NCBI GenBank assembly: GCA_030848925.1
Contig: JANFFA010000001.1
Span: 868,001 to 932,000 of the forward strand
DNA: 64,000 nt
Source: Rhodalgimonas zhirmunskyi
GTDB taxonomy: Bacteria; Pseudomonadota; Alphaproteobacteria; Rhodobacterales; Rhodobacteraceae
Direction: 5' to 3'
Shown: piece by piece, positions 1 through 8,071 of the stretch
Numbering within the stretch: position 1 is the first letter of the stretch
Layout: the number at the start of each line of letters is the position of its first letter
Program-made: the position numbers and the translations under genes
Notes under the pieces: model-generated
The model's input: the letters and a program-made list of their open reading frames with translations, nothing else
Told to the model about the DNA's origin: nothing
Databases searched by the model: none

Positions 1-1
1 C

Positions 2-280
2 CCCGATTGCACCAACCAGTTGCGCCTCGAGATGCTTGAGGTTGATCTGCGCACGAACCTGGTGATCCCCGATGAAGTCGATTGTGTCGATCATTCAGAA
101 AGCGCGCGTCCCGTGCGCAACTTCGTGAACGGGCAGGAAAACGAGATGATGATCCTGCGGGTTTGCGCCAAGTTCGACCCGATCTTCCCGACCTCGGGCT
201 TGGGCCACTATCTCGAAAAGGACGGCGCTGGCCAAGCCGCGCTTGTCTCGACAGCAGCCTTCGTGCAGGAGCCCGATTGA
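2..280 (+). CDS. TadE-like pilus assembly protein, C-terminal part (5' end outside window)
   Basis: The reading frame is open from the left edge and ends at the TGA at 278-280. It encodes about 92 residues of the C-terminal part of a small protein (visible: PDCTNQLRLEML, then a fold ending AAFVQEPD). From memory this CTNQLRLEM-type segment belongs to TadE/TadG-like proteins of Rhodobacterales, which are pseudopilin-like membrane proteins of the Flp/Tad pilus. The next gene starts two bases after this stop and is itself TadE-like, so the two are probably one transcript. The N-terminal membrane segment that would confirm the family is not in the window. Confidence 0.6.
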   Translation, partial: PDCTNQLRLEMLEVDLRTNLVIPDEVDCVDHSESARPVRNFVNGQENEMMILRVCAKFDPIFPTSGLGHYLEKDGAGQAALVSTAAFVQEPD

Positions 281-281
281 T

Positions 282-851
282 ATGGCCTTTCCCCTTCTGA
301 CCCCCCTTCTGCGCCGCCTTCGCGCATTTCACAGCGAAACCGCAGGCACCGTTGCTGTCGAAGCCGTCATCATCTTTCCCGTGGTGATCTGGGCCTATCT
401 CGGCTTGTTCGTTTACTTCGACGGCTACCGGCAGGCTTCGGTCACGCACAAGGCCTCGAATACGTTGACCGACATGCTGTCGCGTGAGACCGCGAACATC
501 ACCCCGACCTACGTCGACAACGCAAAGGCCCTGTTCGATGCCATGGCGCTTCAGGCACAGGACACCAAGATCAGGATCAGTGTCGTGCGCTGGAAGGACT
601 CTGAAGGCGCGTTCAGCGTCGACTGGTCGGATACGGCGGGCAGTGCTTTGCTGCAACCGTTGACCACGGAAGATGTCGAGTTCTGGGACGACAAACTGCC
701 CTCCGTGCCCGATCAGGAGCGCGTGATCGTTGTCGAGACCTGGGCGACTTATAATCCGCGTTTCAAAATCGGGATGGACCCGATCGAGATGAAGAGCTTT
801 ATCTTCAGTCGTCTGCGGTTTGCGCCACAGCTGCGCTATAGTGCAAACTGA
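282..851 (+). CDS. TadE/TadG-type pilus assembly protein
   Basis: A 189-residue protein starting at ATG 282, immediately after the previous stop. The N-terminus has basic residues (LLRRLRAFHSE), then a segment typical of TadE proteins: TAGTVAVEAVIIFPVVIWAYLGLFVYF, in which a short Glu-containing motif leads into one hydrophobic helix. The rest is a periplasmic domain. TadE-like minor pseudopilins are processed and incorporated into or beside the Flp/Tad adhesion pilus. A longer frame begins at 243 but would overlap the upstream gene, so 282 is preferred. A terminator-like hairpin follows at 876, so this is probably the last gene of its operon. Confidence 0.75.
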   Translation: MAFPLLTPLLRRLRAFHSETAGTVAVEAVIIFPVVIWAYLGLFVYFDGYRQASVTHKASNTLTDMLSRETANITPTYVDNAKALFDAMALQAQDTKIRISVVRWKDSEGAFSVDWSDTAGSALLQPLTTEDVEFWDDKLPSVPDQERVIVVETWATYNPRFKIGMDPIEMKSFIFSRLRFAPQLRYSAN

Positions 852-875
852 CTGGTGGAATACCTGAGAACGATG

Positions 876-906
876 GCCCGGACGCAAAAAGCGCCCGGGC
901 TTTTGT
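876..906 (+). terminator. Rho-independent terminator after the tadE-like pair
   Basis: GCCCGG at 876-881 pairs with CCGGGC at 895-900 around a 13-nt loop and is followed by TTTTGT. It lies 25 bp after the stop of the second tadE-like gene. Confidence 0.7.
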
Positions 907-1023
907 GCATTCGGCGGGCTGGCTTCTGTGCAGGCCCGCACAGGGCCCCTGCCCCTGTCTGAGTCGACGCAGGGCCCGCGCCGCCCTATTTCTGTAACTC
1001 CGAACAGGACGGAGGGCCGGAAC

Positions 1024-1935
1024 ATGTCGATCAGACCAACACTTGAAACCCGCAAGGCAATACCCACGCTGGAGGGCGCAGGCGTGCATTTGCACCGCGC
1101 GTTCGGATTTCAGGATCCATCAGAGCTGGATCCGTTTCTGCTGTTCGATGATTTTCGCAACGAACGGCCCGAGGATTTCCTGCGCGGGTTCCCTTGGCAT
1201 CCGCATCGCGGGATCGAAACCATCACCTATGTTCTGGCCGGTGAGGTGGAGCATGGCGACTCACTGGGCAACGCGGGCACGCTGGGTGCGGGCGATGTGC
1301 AGTGGATGACCGCCGGGTCGGGCATCCTGCATCAGGAGATGCCCAAAGGGAACACGCGCGGGCAGATGCACGGGTTTCAGCTTTGGGCGAACCTGCCCTC
1401 GGCGCAGAAAATGTGCGCGCCGCGCTATCAGGATGTGAAGGCCGCCGATATTCCCGAGGTGATCGACGATGACGGCACGCGGGTGCGGGTCGTCACCGGC
1501 GAATTCTGGGGCAAGCGCGGGCCGGTCGATGGCGTGGCCGCCGATCCGCAATACCTTGATGTTTCGGTGCCGCCGGGGGTGAAGAAAACCCTGCCCATCG
1601 ACACGTATCGCCGGGCCTTCGCCTATGTCTTTGCCGGGTCGGGCGCCTTTGTCGATGCCGCGCCGCCCACCGGGGTGTTGCTTGAAAAAGAGGTGATGGG
1701 CGAAGAAGTGAACATTCGCGACATGTCGGGCGACCGGACGCTGATCCGGTTTGGCACCGGCGACGAGATCACTGTTCAGGCGGGCGAAGACGGTGTGCGG
1801 TTCCTGCTGATCTCGGGCGCGCCGATCGAAGAGCCGGTCGCATGGCACGGGCCGATCGTGATGAACACGCAGGCCGAGTTGAAGCAGGCCTTTCGCGAGT
1901 TGCAGAACGGGACATTCATTCGCCCGGCGCACTGA
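1024..1935 (+). CDS. Pirin family protein (bicupin)
   Basis: A 303-residue protein with an N-terminal pirin cupin. The metal-binding pattern is visible as FPWHPHRGIETITYVLAGEVEHGDS (three His plus Glu region), followed by GAGDVQWMTAGSGILHQEMP, a signature of the family. A second cupin with PIDTYRRAFAYVFAGSGAF and a C-terminal block follow. Characterised pirins bind iron in the N-terminal cupin; some have quercetinase activity and others act as redox-sensing cofactors, so the substrate is not predictable here. The start at ATG 1024 is chosen because a strong GGAGGG lies about 8 nt upstream; the frame is open further back to 928 without such a site. It appears monocistronic. Confidence 0.9.
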   Translation: MSIRPTLETRKAIPTLEGAGVHLHRAFGFQDPSELDPFLLFDDFRNERPEDFLRGFPWHPHRGIETITYVLAGEVEHGDSLGNAGTLGAGDVQWMTAGSGILHQEMPKGNTRGQMHGFQLWANLPSAQKMCAPRYQDVKAADIPEVIDDDGTRVRVVTGEFWGKRGPVDGVAADPQYLDVSVPPGVKKTLPIDTYRRAFAYVFAGSGAFVDAAPPTGVLLEKEVMGEEVNIRDMSGDRTLIRFGTGDEITVQAGEDGVRFLLISGAPIEEPVAWHGPIVMNTQAELKQAFRELQNGTFIRPAH

Positions 1936-1951
1936 ATGTGGGCGTAAGGTC

Positions 1952-1975
1952 GGGGGGCCAGCCCCCCCCGGGATG
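1952..1975 (+). terminator. GC-rich hairpin after the pirin gene, possible terminator
   Basis: GGGGGGC at 1952-1958 and GCCCCCC at 1961-1967 form a very strong stem 16 bp after the pirin stop. The T-tract is weak (GTTTCT from 1974), so termination is likely but not certain. Confidence 0.45.
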
Positions 1976-2136
1976 TTTCTGGTCAAGTGAAGCCGGGGAG
2001 ATGCAAAAACCGATCGAACGCTATACCCTTTTTGCGCGCGGAAGGGGCGTGGATGTTCTTTGATGTTCACGGTTGCACAGGTTTGGCGAGAGGCGTCTAA
2101 TCCGTGGCGTTGAGTCTCGTAACCTGAGCCAGAGCG

Positions 2137-3399
2137 ATGAAACCCAAGATCCTGAGCACCCTTCCGGGCTATTCCCGGCCCGATTTCGTGGCCGATATGC
2201 TGGCTGGAATCAGCGTGGCGCTGGTGGCGCTGCCGCTAAGCCTTGCCATTGCGATTGCGTCGGGGGCGGATCCGGGGGTGGGGCTGATCACGGCGATTGT
2301 CGGCGGGTTCTTCATCTCGGCCCTTGGGGGGAGCCGGGTGCAGATCGGCGGGCCGACCGGGGCGTTCATCGTCGTGGTTTATGGCGTGATCGCCACGTAT
2401 GGGATGGATGGGCTGGTTCTGGCCACCTTGATGGCGGGTCTGATCCTGATCGTGGCTGGATACCTGCGGGCCGGGCGGCTGATCGCGCTGGTGCCCGAAC
2501 CGGTGATCAACGGATTTACCATCGGGATCGGCATCATCATCGGCACGAGCCAGATCGCGGACCTTCTGGGCCTGCGGCCCGAGCATTTGCCCGCGGAGTT
2601 CATCGAGAAGATCTCGGCCTTGTGGGGGGCACGGGCGACGTTTCATTGGCCGAGCCTGCTGGTGGGCGTGGTGACCATGATCCTGATCGTCGGGCTGCGC
2701 CGGGCTTGGCCGCGCTTTCCGGGATTGATCGTTGCGGTGGCGGCGGGATCGGCGCTGGCGCTGGTGTTGCCGGGGGTGGAGACCATCGAGGCGCGGTTCG
2801 GGGCGTTGCCCAGCACTTTGCCGGTGCCGCATTTGCCCGAGGTGAGCTATGCGCGGATCGTGGAATTGCTGCCCTCGGCCATGGTGATCGCCTTCCTTGC
2901 CGGGGTCGAATCGCTGCTTTCGGCCATCGTGGCGGACCGGATGATCGGCGGCGCGCACCGGCCCAACGCGGAACTCAGGGCGCAGGGCGTGGCGAATGTC
3001 GCCTCGTCGCTGGTGGGGGGCTTGCCTGTGACCGGGGCCATCGCGCGGACGGCGACCAACGTGCGCGCGGGCGGCAAGACGCCGGTGGCGGGCATCGTGC
3101 ACGCGTTGACGATTTTGATAATCATGATGGTGGCGGCGCCGCTGGCGGGCAAAATCGCCATGCCCTCGCTTGCCGGGTTGCTGATCCTGACCGCGTGGAA
3201 CATGACCGAACCGGACCGCTGGGGAGAGTACCTGCGCGGGCGGCGTGCGGATGTGTTTTTGTTGCTTCTGACGTTGGTGCTGACCGTGCTGGTCGACCTG
3301 ACGGTGGCAGTGGGCACCGGGGTGACGCTGGGATTGGCGCTGAGGCTCAGGCGGCGGGATGCGCCGGGGGCCGAGGATTGGACCCCGCGCGACAAGTAA
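2137..3399 (+). CDS. SulP family inorganic anion transporter lacking STAS domain
   Basis: A 420-residue, very hydrophobic protein. Seen in order: GYSRPDFVADMLAGISVALVALPLSLAIAIASGADPGVGL, the SulP N-terminal signature; GGSRVQIGGPTGAFIVVVYG; several more transmembrane helices; and MVIAFLAGVESLLSAIVADRM with TGAIARTATNVRAGGKTPVAG. The SulP family exchanges or symports sulfate, bicarbonate or dicarboxylates across the inner membrane. Family members usually run to 500-600 residues with a cytoplasmic STAS domain. This one stops about 25 residues after the last helix (LRLRRRDAPGAEDW), so the STAS domain is absent. Substrate unknown. It is probably a single transcription unit, facing the convergent tetR gene. 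Confidence 0.9.
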   Translation: MKPKILSTLPGYSRPDFVADMLAGISVALVALPLSLAIAIASGADPGVGLITAIVGGFFISALGGSRVQIGGPTGAFIVVVYGVIATYGMDGLVLATLMAGLILIVAGYLRAGRLIALVPEPVINGFTIGIGIIIGTSQIADLLGLRPEHLPAEFIEKISALWGARATFHWPSLLVGVVTMILIVGLRRAWPRFPGLIVAVAAGSALALVLPGVETIEARFGALPSTLPVPHLPEVSYARIVELLPSAMVIAFLAGVESLLSAIVADRMIGGAHRPNAELRAQGVANVASSLVGGLPVTGAIARTATNVRAGGKTPVAGIVHALTILIIMMVAAPLAGKIAMPSLAGLLILTAWNMTEPDRWGEYLRGRRADVFLLLLTLVLTVLVDLTVAVGTGVTLGLALRLRRRDAPGAEDWTPRDK

Positions 3400-3430
3400 T
3401 GCGGGTTGTGCGGGAGCAGATAGCCTTGGG

Positions 3431-4018
3431 TCAGCTGGCGACCGATTTGCGCACCATGTCCCAGTAGAGGGTTTCGACCTCGTCAAGGCTGAGCCGGCCG
3501 CCTTGGCGGAACCAGGTGTTCACGCCGGTCAGCATGGCAATCACCGCATAGGCGGCGATCTGTGGGTCACAGACGCGGAAATCCCCAGCCTCGACCCCGT
3601 CGCGCAGGATCCGTTGCAGGCGGCCTTCGTAGGCGGTGCGCAGTGCCTCGATCTCGCGGAAGTTCTCAGGCGCGAGGTTGCGCAGTTCCATGTAGGCGAT
3701 GAAGACTTCTTCGGGGCGTTCGGTGTTGAAGCGGATGTGAAAGCGGGTGAACGCCTCGAGCCGGGCGAGCGGGGTATCGCCGGGGGCCGCCTTGGGCGCG
3801 GCGGCGAGCAGATCCTGAAGGTGATCGCGCATCAACTCGAACAGCAGGCTTTGCTTGTCGGGGGTGTAATTGTAGAGCGCGCCGGCCTGCACCCCCACCT
3901 CGCCCGCGATCTGGCGCATGGAGACGGCAGCGAAGCCGTGACGCGCGAACAGCCGCAGCGCCGCAGCGCGAATGCGCGGGCCGGTAATGTCGGAGTGGGA
4001 ACCTTGGGTGCGTGCCAT
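3431..4018 (-). CDS. TetR/AcrR family transcriptional regulator
   Basis: A 195-residue repressor-type protein. The N-terminal DNA-binding domain has the TetR pattern: GPRIRAAALRLFARHGFAAVSMRQIAGEVGVQAGALYNYTPDKQSLLFELM. The C-terminal part is a helical ligand and dimerisation domain (LEAFTRFHIRFNTERPEEVFIAYMELR). This pattern is common in regulators of fatty-acid or acyl-CoA genes, but the ligand cannot be inferred. ATG at 4018 is preferred over the longer frame to 4099, because the extra residues would cover the operator-like palindrome and the divergent gene's start. It is transcribed away from the lipoprotein gene at 4098 and probably represses itself through the palindrome at 4034. Confidence 0.88.
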   Translation of the reverse strand: MARTQGSHSDITGPRIRAAALRLFARHGFAAVSMRQIAGEVGVQAGALYNYTPDKQSLLFELMRDHLQDLLAAAPKAAPGDTPLARLEAFTRFHIRFNTERPEEVFIAYMELRNLAPENFREIEALRTAYEGRLQRILRDGVEAGDFRVCDPQIAAYAVIAMLTGVNTWFRQGGRLSLDEVETLYWDMVRKSVAS

Positions 4019-4033
4019 GGGACAAGGTTTAAC

Positions 4034-4047
4034 TGAACATGTGTTCA
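4034..4047. promoter_or_regulatory. Palindrome, probable TetR operator
   Basis: TGAACATGTGTTCA: perfect 6-bp arms TGAACA/TGTTCA separated by 2 bp. It lies 16 bp upstream of the tetR start and 51 bp upstream of the divergent lipoprotein gene. Arms of this size and place are typical of TetR-family autoregulatory sites; binding is inferred. Confidence 0.6.
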
Positions 4048-4097
4048 TATCAAAGGGCGCGCTTGCGCAGATCGCCGCCTTGGGGCAGGAAAGGCAC

Positions 4098-4403
4098 ATG
4101 AACCGCCGCCCTGCCCTTATCCTGTGCTTTTTGTTGCCGCTCTGGTCTGCGGGATGCGGCGATTTTCCCGAACTCGATGCGCGGCTTGGGCCGGCGGATC
4201 AAACGGCGGATTACCCGAAGCTGGTTCCGTTCGGGCCGATCCTTGCGCAGGCCGGTGAAGTGACGGTGGCGCAGAGCGATGTCGAGGGCGTGGCAGGTCG
4301 GGCGGCGGCGCTGCGGGCGCGCGCGGCGCGGATGCGCGGGCCGATCATCGACCGGGCGACGCGCGCAAGGATGCGGCGCGGGGTCGATACATCGGGGCTC
4401 TAA
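4098..4403 (+). CDS. Small putative lipoprotein
   Basis: A 101-residue protein with a lipoprotein signal: MNRRPALILCFLLPLWSAGC, in which SAGC fits the lipobox and Cys20 would be acylated. The mature part is short and contains an Ala/Arg-rich helix (GRAAALRARAARMRGPIIDRATRARMRR). I do not recognise a domain; similar short lipoproteins are common and uncharacterised in Rhodobacterales. It is divergent from the TetR gene and shares its intergenic operator-like palindrome, so it may be under the same control. About 100 bp follow before homoserine dehydrogenase. Confidence 0.65.
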   Translation: MNRRPALILCFLLPLWSAGCGDFPELDARLGPADQTADYPKLVPFGPILAQAGEVTVAQSDVEGVAGRAAALRARAARMRGPIIDRATRARMRRGVDTSGL

Positions 4404-4505
4404 CCGGGCCAAGATGCCGCGCGTGGGCTGCGATCCGTTGCAAGTGGTCCGACAGGGCGCTAGAGGTCGCCCCGTAAATTGACTGACAGCAGGAGGCCAG
4501 CCCCC

Positions 4506-5792
4506 ATGACCGAACCTTTGCGCCTTGGAATTGCCGGGCTGGGCACCGTGGGTGTCGGCGTTGTGAAGATCGTGCGCCAGAAGGCGCGCCTTCTGAATGC
4601 GCGGGCCGGACGCCCGATCGAGATCGTGGCCGTATCGGCGCGCACCCGCGACAAGGATCGCGGCGTGAACCTGTCGCATTACGATTGGGAAGACGATCCC
4701 GTGAAGCTTGCCACGCGCGACGATGTGGACGTGTTCGTGGAACTGATGGGCGGCAGCGATGGCCCGGCCAAGGCGGCGACCGAAGCGGCCCTTGCGGCGG
4801 GCAAGCACGTGGTCACCGCCAACAAGGCGATGCTGGCGATTCACGGTCAGGCGCTGGCCGAAGCCGCCGAAGAGGCGGGCCGACTGATCCGCTTCGAAGC
4901 GGCGGTTGCCGGTGGTATCCCGGTGATCAAGGCGCTGACCGAAGGGTTGGCGGGCAACGAGATCACCCGCGTGATGGGCGTGATGAACGGCACCTGCAAC
5001 TATATCCTGACGCGGATGCAGAGCGCGGGCCTGACCTATGAGGAGGCCTTTTCCGAGGCGGACGGGCTGGGCTATCTCGAAGCCGATCCCGAATTGGACG
5101 TGGGCGGGATCGATGCCGGTCACAAGCTGGCCATCCTGTCGTCGATTGCGTTTGGCACACAGGTCAATTTCGCGGGGGTCGAGCTGGAAGGGATCGGCGC
5201 GATCACCATCGAGGATATCCGGCAGGCCGCCGACATGGGCTATCGGATTAAGCTTTTGGGCGTGGCGCAGATGACGGGGCGCGGCCTTGAGCAACGCATG
5301 AGCCCCTGCCTTGTGCCCGCGGCGAGCCCGCTGGGGCAACTCGAAGGCGGCACCAACATGGTGGTGCTGGAGGGCGACGAGGTTGGCCAGATCGTGCTGC
5401 GCGGCGCAGGCGCGGGCGAAGGCCCGACGGCGAGCGCGGTGATGGGCGACGTGATGGATATCGCACGCGGCCTGTCGCTGCCCACGTTCGGCATCCCGGC
5501 GAGCGCCTTGAGCGAGGCGCACCCGGCACAAGGCACGGTGCCTGCGCCCTATTACATGCGGATGACGCTGGAAGACCGGCCCGGCGCTCTGGCCAAGGTG
5601 GCCAAGGTTCTGGGCGAGGCGGGAATTTCGATCAACCGGATGCGCCAGTATGACCACGACGAACCGACCGCGCCCGTGCTGATCGTGACCCATGCCACCC
5701 AACGGGCCGCCCTTGATACCGCGCTTGATGCGATGGCGACACTTTCGGAAGTGCAAGGCACGCCGGTGGCGTTGCGGATCGAGAAAGTCTGA
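4506..5792 (+). CDS. hom: Homoserine dehydrogenase
   Basis: A 428-residue enzyme that reduces aspartate semialdehyde to homoserine, the branch step to threonine, methionine and isoleucine. It has an N-terminal Rossmann fold (LGIAGLGTVGVGVVKIV), the cofactor and substrate segment VTANKAMLAIHG, the family signature GVMNGTCNYIL with the following acidic stretch EADPELDVGGIDAGHKLAIL, and a C-terminal ACT domain (YYMRMTLEDRPGALAKVAKVLGEAGISI) for allosteric feedback, probably by threonine. ATG 4506 is supported by AGGAGG about 10 nt upstream. A hairpin follows at 5850 and recJ begins 239 bp after the stop. Confidence 0.95.
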   Translation: MTEPLRLGIAGLGTVGVGVVKIVRQKARLLNARAGRPIEIVAVSARTRDKDRGVNLSHYDWEDDPVKLATRDDVDVFVELMGGSDGPAKAATEAALAAGKHVVTANKAMLAIHGQALAEAAEEAGRLIRFEAAVAGGIPVIKALTEGLAGNEITRVMGVMNGTCNYILTRMQSAGLTYEEAFSEADGLGYLEADPELDVGGIDAGHKLAILSSIAFGTQVNFAGVELEGIGAITIEDIRQAADMGYRIKLLGVAQMTGRGLEQRMSPCLVPAASPLGQLEGGTNMVVLEGDEVGQIVLRGAGAGEGPTASAVMGDVMDIARGLSLPTFGIPASALSEAHPAQGTVPAPYYMRMTLEDRPGALAKVAKVLGEAGISINRMRQYDHDEPTAPVLIVTHATQRAALDTALDAMATLSEVQGTPVALRIEKV

Positions 5793-5849
5793 GCAGCCGG
5801 GGCTGGCCCGAGGGTTCAGGCTTTTGGGTCTGAGGCAAAGGACGTGGCA

Positions 5850-5882
5850 CCCCTCCTGTCGTTGTTCAGGAGGGGCAATTTG
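5850..5882 (+). terminator. Perfect hairpin between hom and recJ, probable terminator or attenuator
   Basis: CCCCTCCTG at 5850-5858 pairs perfectly with CAGGAGGGG at 5867-5875, with an 8-nt loop and then CAATTTG. The T-run is short, so termination may be partial. Confidence 0.5.
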
Positions 5883-6031
5883 CGAGCCAGCGTCCGTTTC
5901 GCGCCGATGACGCGCGGGGCCGGGTCGCGAAGACCGGGACGGCGCCACGGATCAGTTGCACGTGGCCAGTTTGACAAACCGGCGGGACTCAAGGCAACTG
6001 ACCTGAAGTTTGTTGGGGCTGGGAGCGGCGT

Positions 6032-7786
6032 GTGAGCTATCTTGGGGTCGATTCATCATTGAGCGGGCGGCGCTGGGTCGGACCCTCGGTCGAGACCGAG
6101 CGCGCGGCCGAAGCGCTGACACAGGAGACCGGGCTGGAGCGCGCGGTGGCGCAGGTGCTGGCGCGGCGCGGGGTGAGTGCCGAGATGGCTGAGGGCTTCC
6201 TTGCGCCGGCCCTGCGCGACCTGCTGCCCGATCCGCGCGGCCTGCGCGATATGGAGGCGGCGACGGCGCGGTTCCTCGACGCCGTGAGCAAGCACCAGCG
6301 GATCGCGATTTTCGCCGATTACGATGTGGATGGCGGCACCTCGGCCGCTTTGCTGCTGGATTGGCTGGGCCAGATGGGCCAGCGCGCGACGCTGTATATT
6401 CCCGACCGGATCGACGAGGGCTATGGCCCCAACGTGCCCGCGATGGAAGCCCTGGGCGAGGTGCATGACCTGATCGTCTGTGTCGATTGCGGCACGCTGA
6501 GCCATGAGCCGATTGCGGCGGCGGTGGCCAAGGGTGCGGATGTGGTGGTGCTGGATCACCACCTTGGCGGCGAGACTTTGCCGCCCGCGCTGGCGGTGGT
6601 GAACCCCAATCGGCAGGACGAAAGTGGCGATCTGGCGCATCTGTGTGCTGCCGGGGTCGTTTTCCTGATGCTGGTCGAGGCCAACCGGGTGCTGCGCGAG
6701 CGTGACGCGGCCAAGGGGCCCGACCTGATGGCGATGCTCGATTTGGTGGCGCTGGGGACGGTGGCGGACGTGGCGCCGCTTGTGGGGGTCAACCGGGCCT
6801 TCGTGGTGCAGGGGCTGAAGGTGATGGCGCGGCGCGGGCGCACGGGCCTGCGGGCGCTGGCCGACGTGGCGCGGATGGAGACCGCGCCCGCGCCCTATCA
6901 CCTTGGCTTCCTGCTGGGACCGCGGATCAACGCCGGAGGGCGGATCGGCAAGGCCGACCTTGGGGCGCGGCTGCTGGCCTGTCAGGACGAACACGAGGCC
7001 CGCGCCATGGCCGAGCGGCTGGACCAACTCAACACCGAGCGGCGCGAGATCGAGGAACAGGTGCGCGCCGCCGCGCTGGCACAGGCCGAGGCGCGCGGCT
7101 TTGATGCGCCGCTGGTCTGGGCCGCGGGCGAAGGCTGGCACCCAGGCGTTGTCGGCATCGTCGCCAGCCGCCTGAAAGAGACTACGGGGCGGCCTGCCGT
7201 GGTGATCGGGCTGGAGGGCGATGAGGGCAAGGGATCGGGCCGGTCGGTTTCGGGAATCGACCTTGGCGCGAGCATTCAGAGGCTGGCCAGCGAGGGACTG
7301 CTGATCAAGGGTGGCGGGCACAAGATGGCGGCGGGGCTGAGCGTGGCGCGCGATCAGCTTGAATCGGCGATGGCGCGACTGTCGGAACTGTTGGCGAAAC
7401 AGGGTGCGGGCGATCTTGGGCCGCGTGATCTGGTGTTGGACGGGGTGTTGATGCCCGGTGCGGCGCAGGTCGAGTTGATCGAGAGGATCGACGCCGCTGG
7501 CCCCTATGGTGCCGGCGCCCCTGCCCCGCGCTTTGCCTTTCCCGATTGCCGAATCCTGTTCACCAAGCGGGTCGGCGAAAGCCACCTGAAGGTGACCTTT
7601 GGCGATGGTTTGGGGGCGAAGCTCGACGCGATCTGTTTTGGCGCGTATGATGGCCCGATCGGCCCTGTCCTTGAGGGGCATGGTGGCGCGCTCTTTCACC
7701 TTGCCGGGCGGTTGGAGTTGAACCATTGGCGCGGGCGTACCACCGCGCAACTGCGCCTTGAAGATGCGGCAAAGGCAGAAACCTGA
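6032..7786 (+). CDS. recJ: Single-stranded-DNA-specific exonuclease RecJ
   Basis: A 584-residue 5'-3' ssDNA exonuclease of the DHH phosphoesterase superfamily, acting in recombination and mismatch repair. Motifs seen are AIFADYDVDGGTSAALL (motif I, Asp cluster), VCVDCGT (motif II) and VVVLDHHLGG (the DHH motif III). A DHHA1 domain follows with GRSVSGIDLGASIQRLASEGLLIKGGGHKMAAGLSV, a glycine-rich nucleotide-binding segment. A C-terminal OB-like domain ends near RGRTTAQLRLEDA. The GTG at 6032 is the most upstream plausible start; no convincing Shine-Dalgarno is visible. It is the last chromosomal gene before the tRNA-Glu where the island is inserted. Confidence 0.95.
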   Translation: MSYLGVDSSLSGRRWVGPSVETERAAEALTQETGLERAVAQVLARRGVSAEMAEGFLAPALRDLLPDPRGLRDMEAATARFLDAVSKHQRIAIFADYDVDGGTSAALLLDWLGQMGQRATLYIPDRIDEGYGPNVPAMEALGEVHDLIVCVDCGTLSHEPIAAAVAKGADVVVLDHHLGGETLPPALAVVNPNRQDESGDLAHLCAAGVVFLMLVEANRVLRERDAAKGPDLMAMLDLVALGTVADVAPLVGVNRAFVVQGLKVMARRGRTGLRALADVARMETAPAPYHLGFLLGPRINAGGRIGKADLGARLLACQDEHEARAMAERLDQLNTERREIEEQVRAAALAQAEARGFDAPLVWAAGEGWHPGVVGIVASRLKETTGRPAVVIGLEGDEGKGSGRSVSGIDLGASIQRLASEGLLIKGGGHKMAAGLSVARDQLESAMARLSELLAKQGAGDLGPRDLVLDGVLMPGAAQVELIERIDAAGPYGAGAPAPRFAFPDCRILFTKRVGESHLKVTFGDGLGAKLDAICFGAYDGPIGPVLEGHGGALFHLAGRLELNHWRGRTTAQLRLEDAAKAET

Positions 7787-7858
7787 GACGAAAAAGGGGC
7801 CTGCGCCCTGTGCCGGTCGGTTGGGGCAAACTTTCTCGGCAAAAAGCGAAATTTCCGC

Positions 7859-7886
7859 TTGCGCGTTGCGCGGGTTTTTCTTAGAG
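7859..7886 (+). promoter_or_regulatory. Candidate promoter of the tRNA-Glu gene
   Basis: TTGCGC at 7859-7864 and TTAGAG at 7881-7886 with a 16-bp spacer, placed about 20 bp before the mature 5' end of the tRNA. The match to consensus is modest. Confidence 0.4.
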
Positions 7887-7906
7887 AACGCCTCACGCCA
7901 CGGCAT

Positions 7907-7981
7907 GGCCCGTTCGTCTATCGGTTAGGACGCCAGGTTTTCAACCTGGAAAGAGGGGTTCGATTCCCCTACGGGCTGCCA
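7907..7981 (+). tRNA. tRNA-Glu (anticodon UUC), integration site of the island
   Basis: The full cloverleaf can be folded by eye. The acceptor strand GGCCCGT (7907-7913) pairs with ACGGGCT (7971-7977), including one G-U pair. The anticodon stem is CCAGG/CCTGG around loop TTTTCAA with anticodon TTC at 7940-7942. The T-arm is AGGGG/CCCCT with TTCGATT. The discriminator G and encoded CCA end at 7981. The 3' part from 7966 is the left copy of the island's attachment repeat, and the gene stays intact after integration. Confidence 0.95.
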
Positions 7982-7982
7982 C
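7966..7982 (+). repeat. attL: left attachment-site repeat
   Basis: CCCCTACGGGCTGCCAC, spanning the 3' half of the T-stem, the acceptor stem and CCA of tRNA-Glu. It is identical over 17 bp to 27017-27033; the bases on either side differ. Confidence 0.88.
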
Positions 7983-8026
7983 CGTGAATTTTTTCATATT
8001 CTTTTCAGCCTCTTAAGGTCCCAAAT

Positions 8027-8063
8027 TGTCCCACTGGATAATACAGGGGCCAAAAGTGGGACA
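8027..8063. repeat. Inverted pair of TGTCCCAC octamers near the left end (probable integrase arm sites)
   Basis: TGTCCCACT at 8027-8035 and AGTGGGACA at 8055-8063 are an inverted pair between attL and the integrase stop. The same octamer recurs as an inverted pair near attR. The pair could also fold as a stem followed by TTTTTG and serve as a plus-strand terminator. Confidence 0.55.
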
Positions 8064-8071
8064 TTTTTGTT

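Noticed and set aside
2073-3467. 464-residue Gly/Arg-rich frame over the SulP gene
   Set aside because: Out-of-frame reading of the permease; glycine- and arginine-rich low complexity, no motif.
8027-8070. TGTCCCACT/AGTGGGACA plus TTTTTG as simply a terminator
   Set aside because: It may act as one, but the same octamer pair recurs at the other end of the island without a T-run, so a role in recombination explains both.
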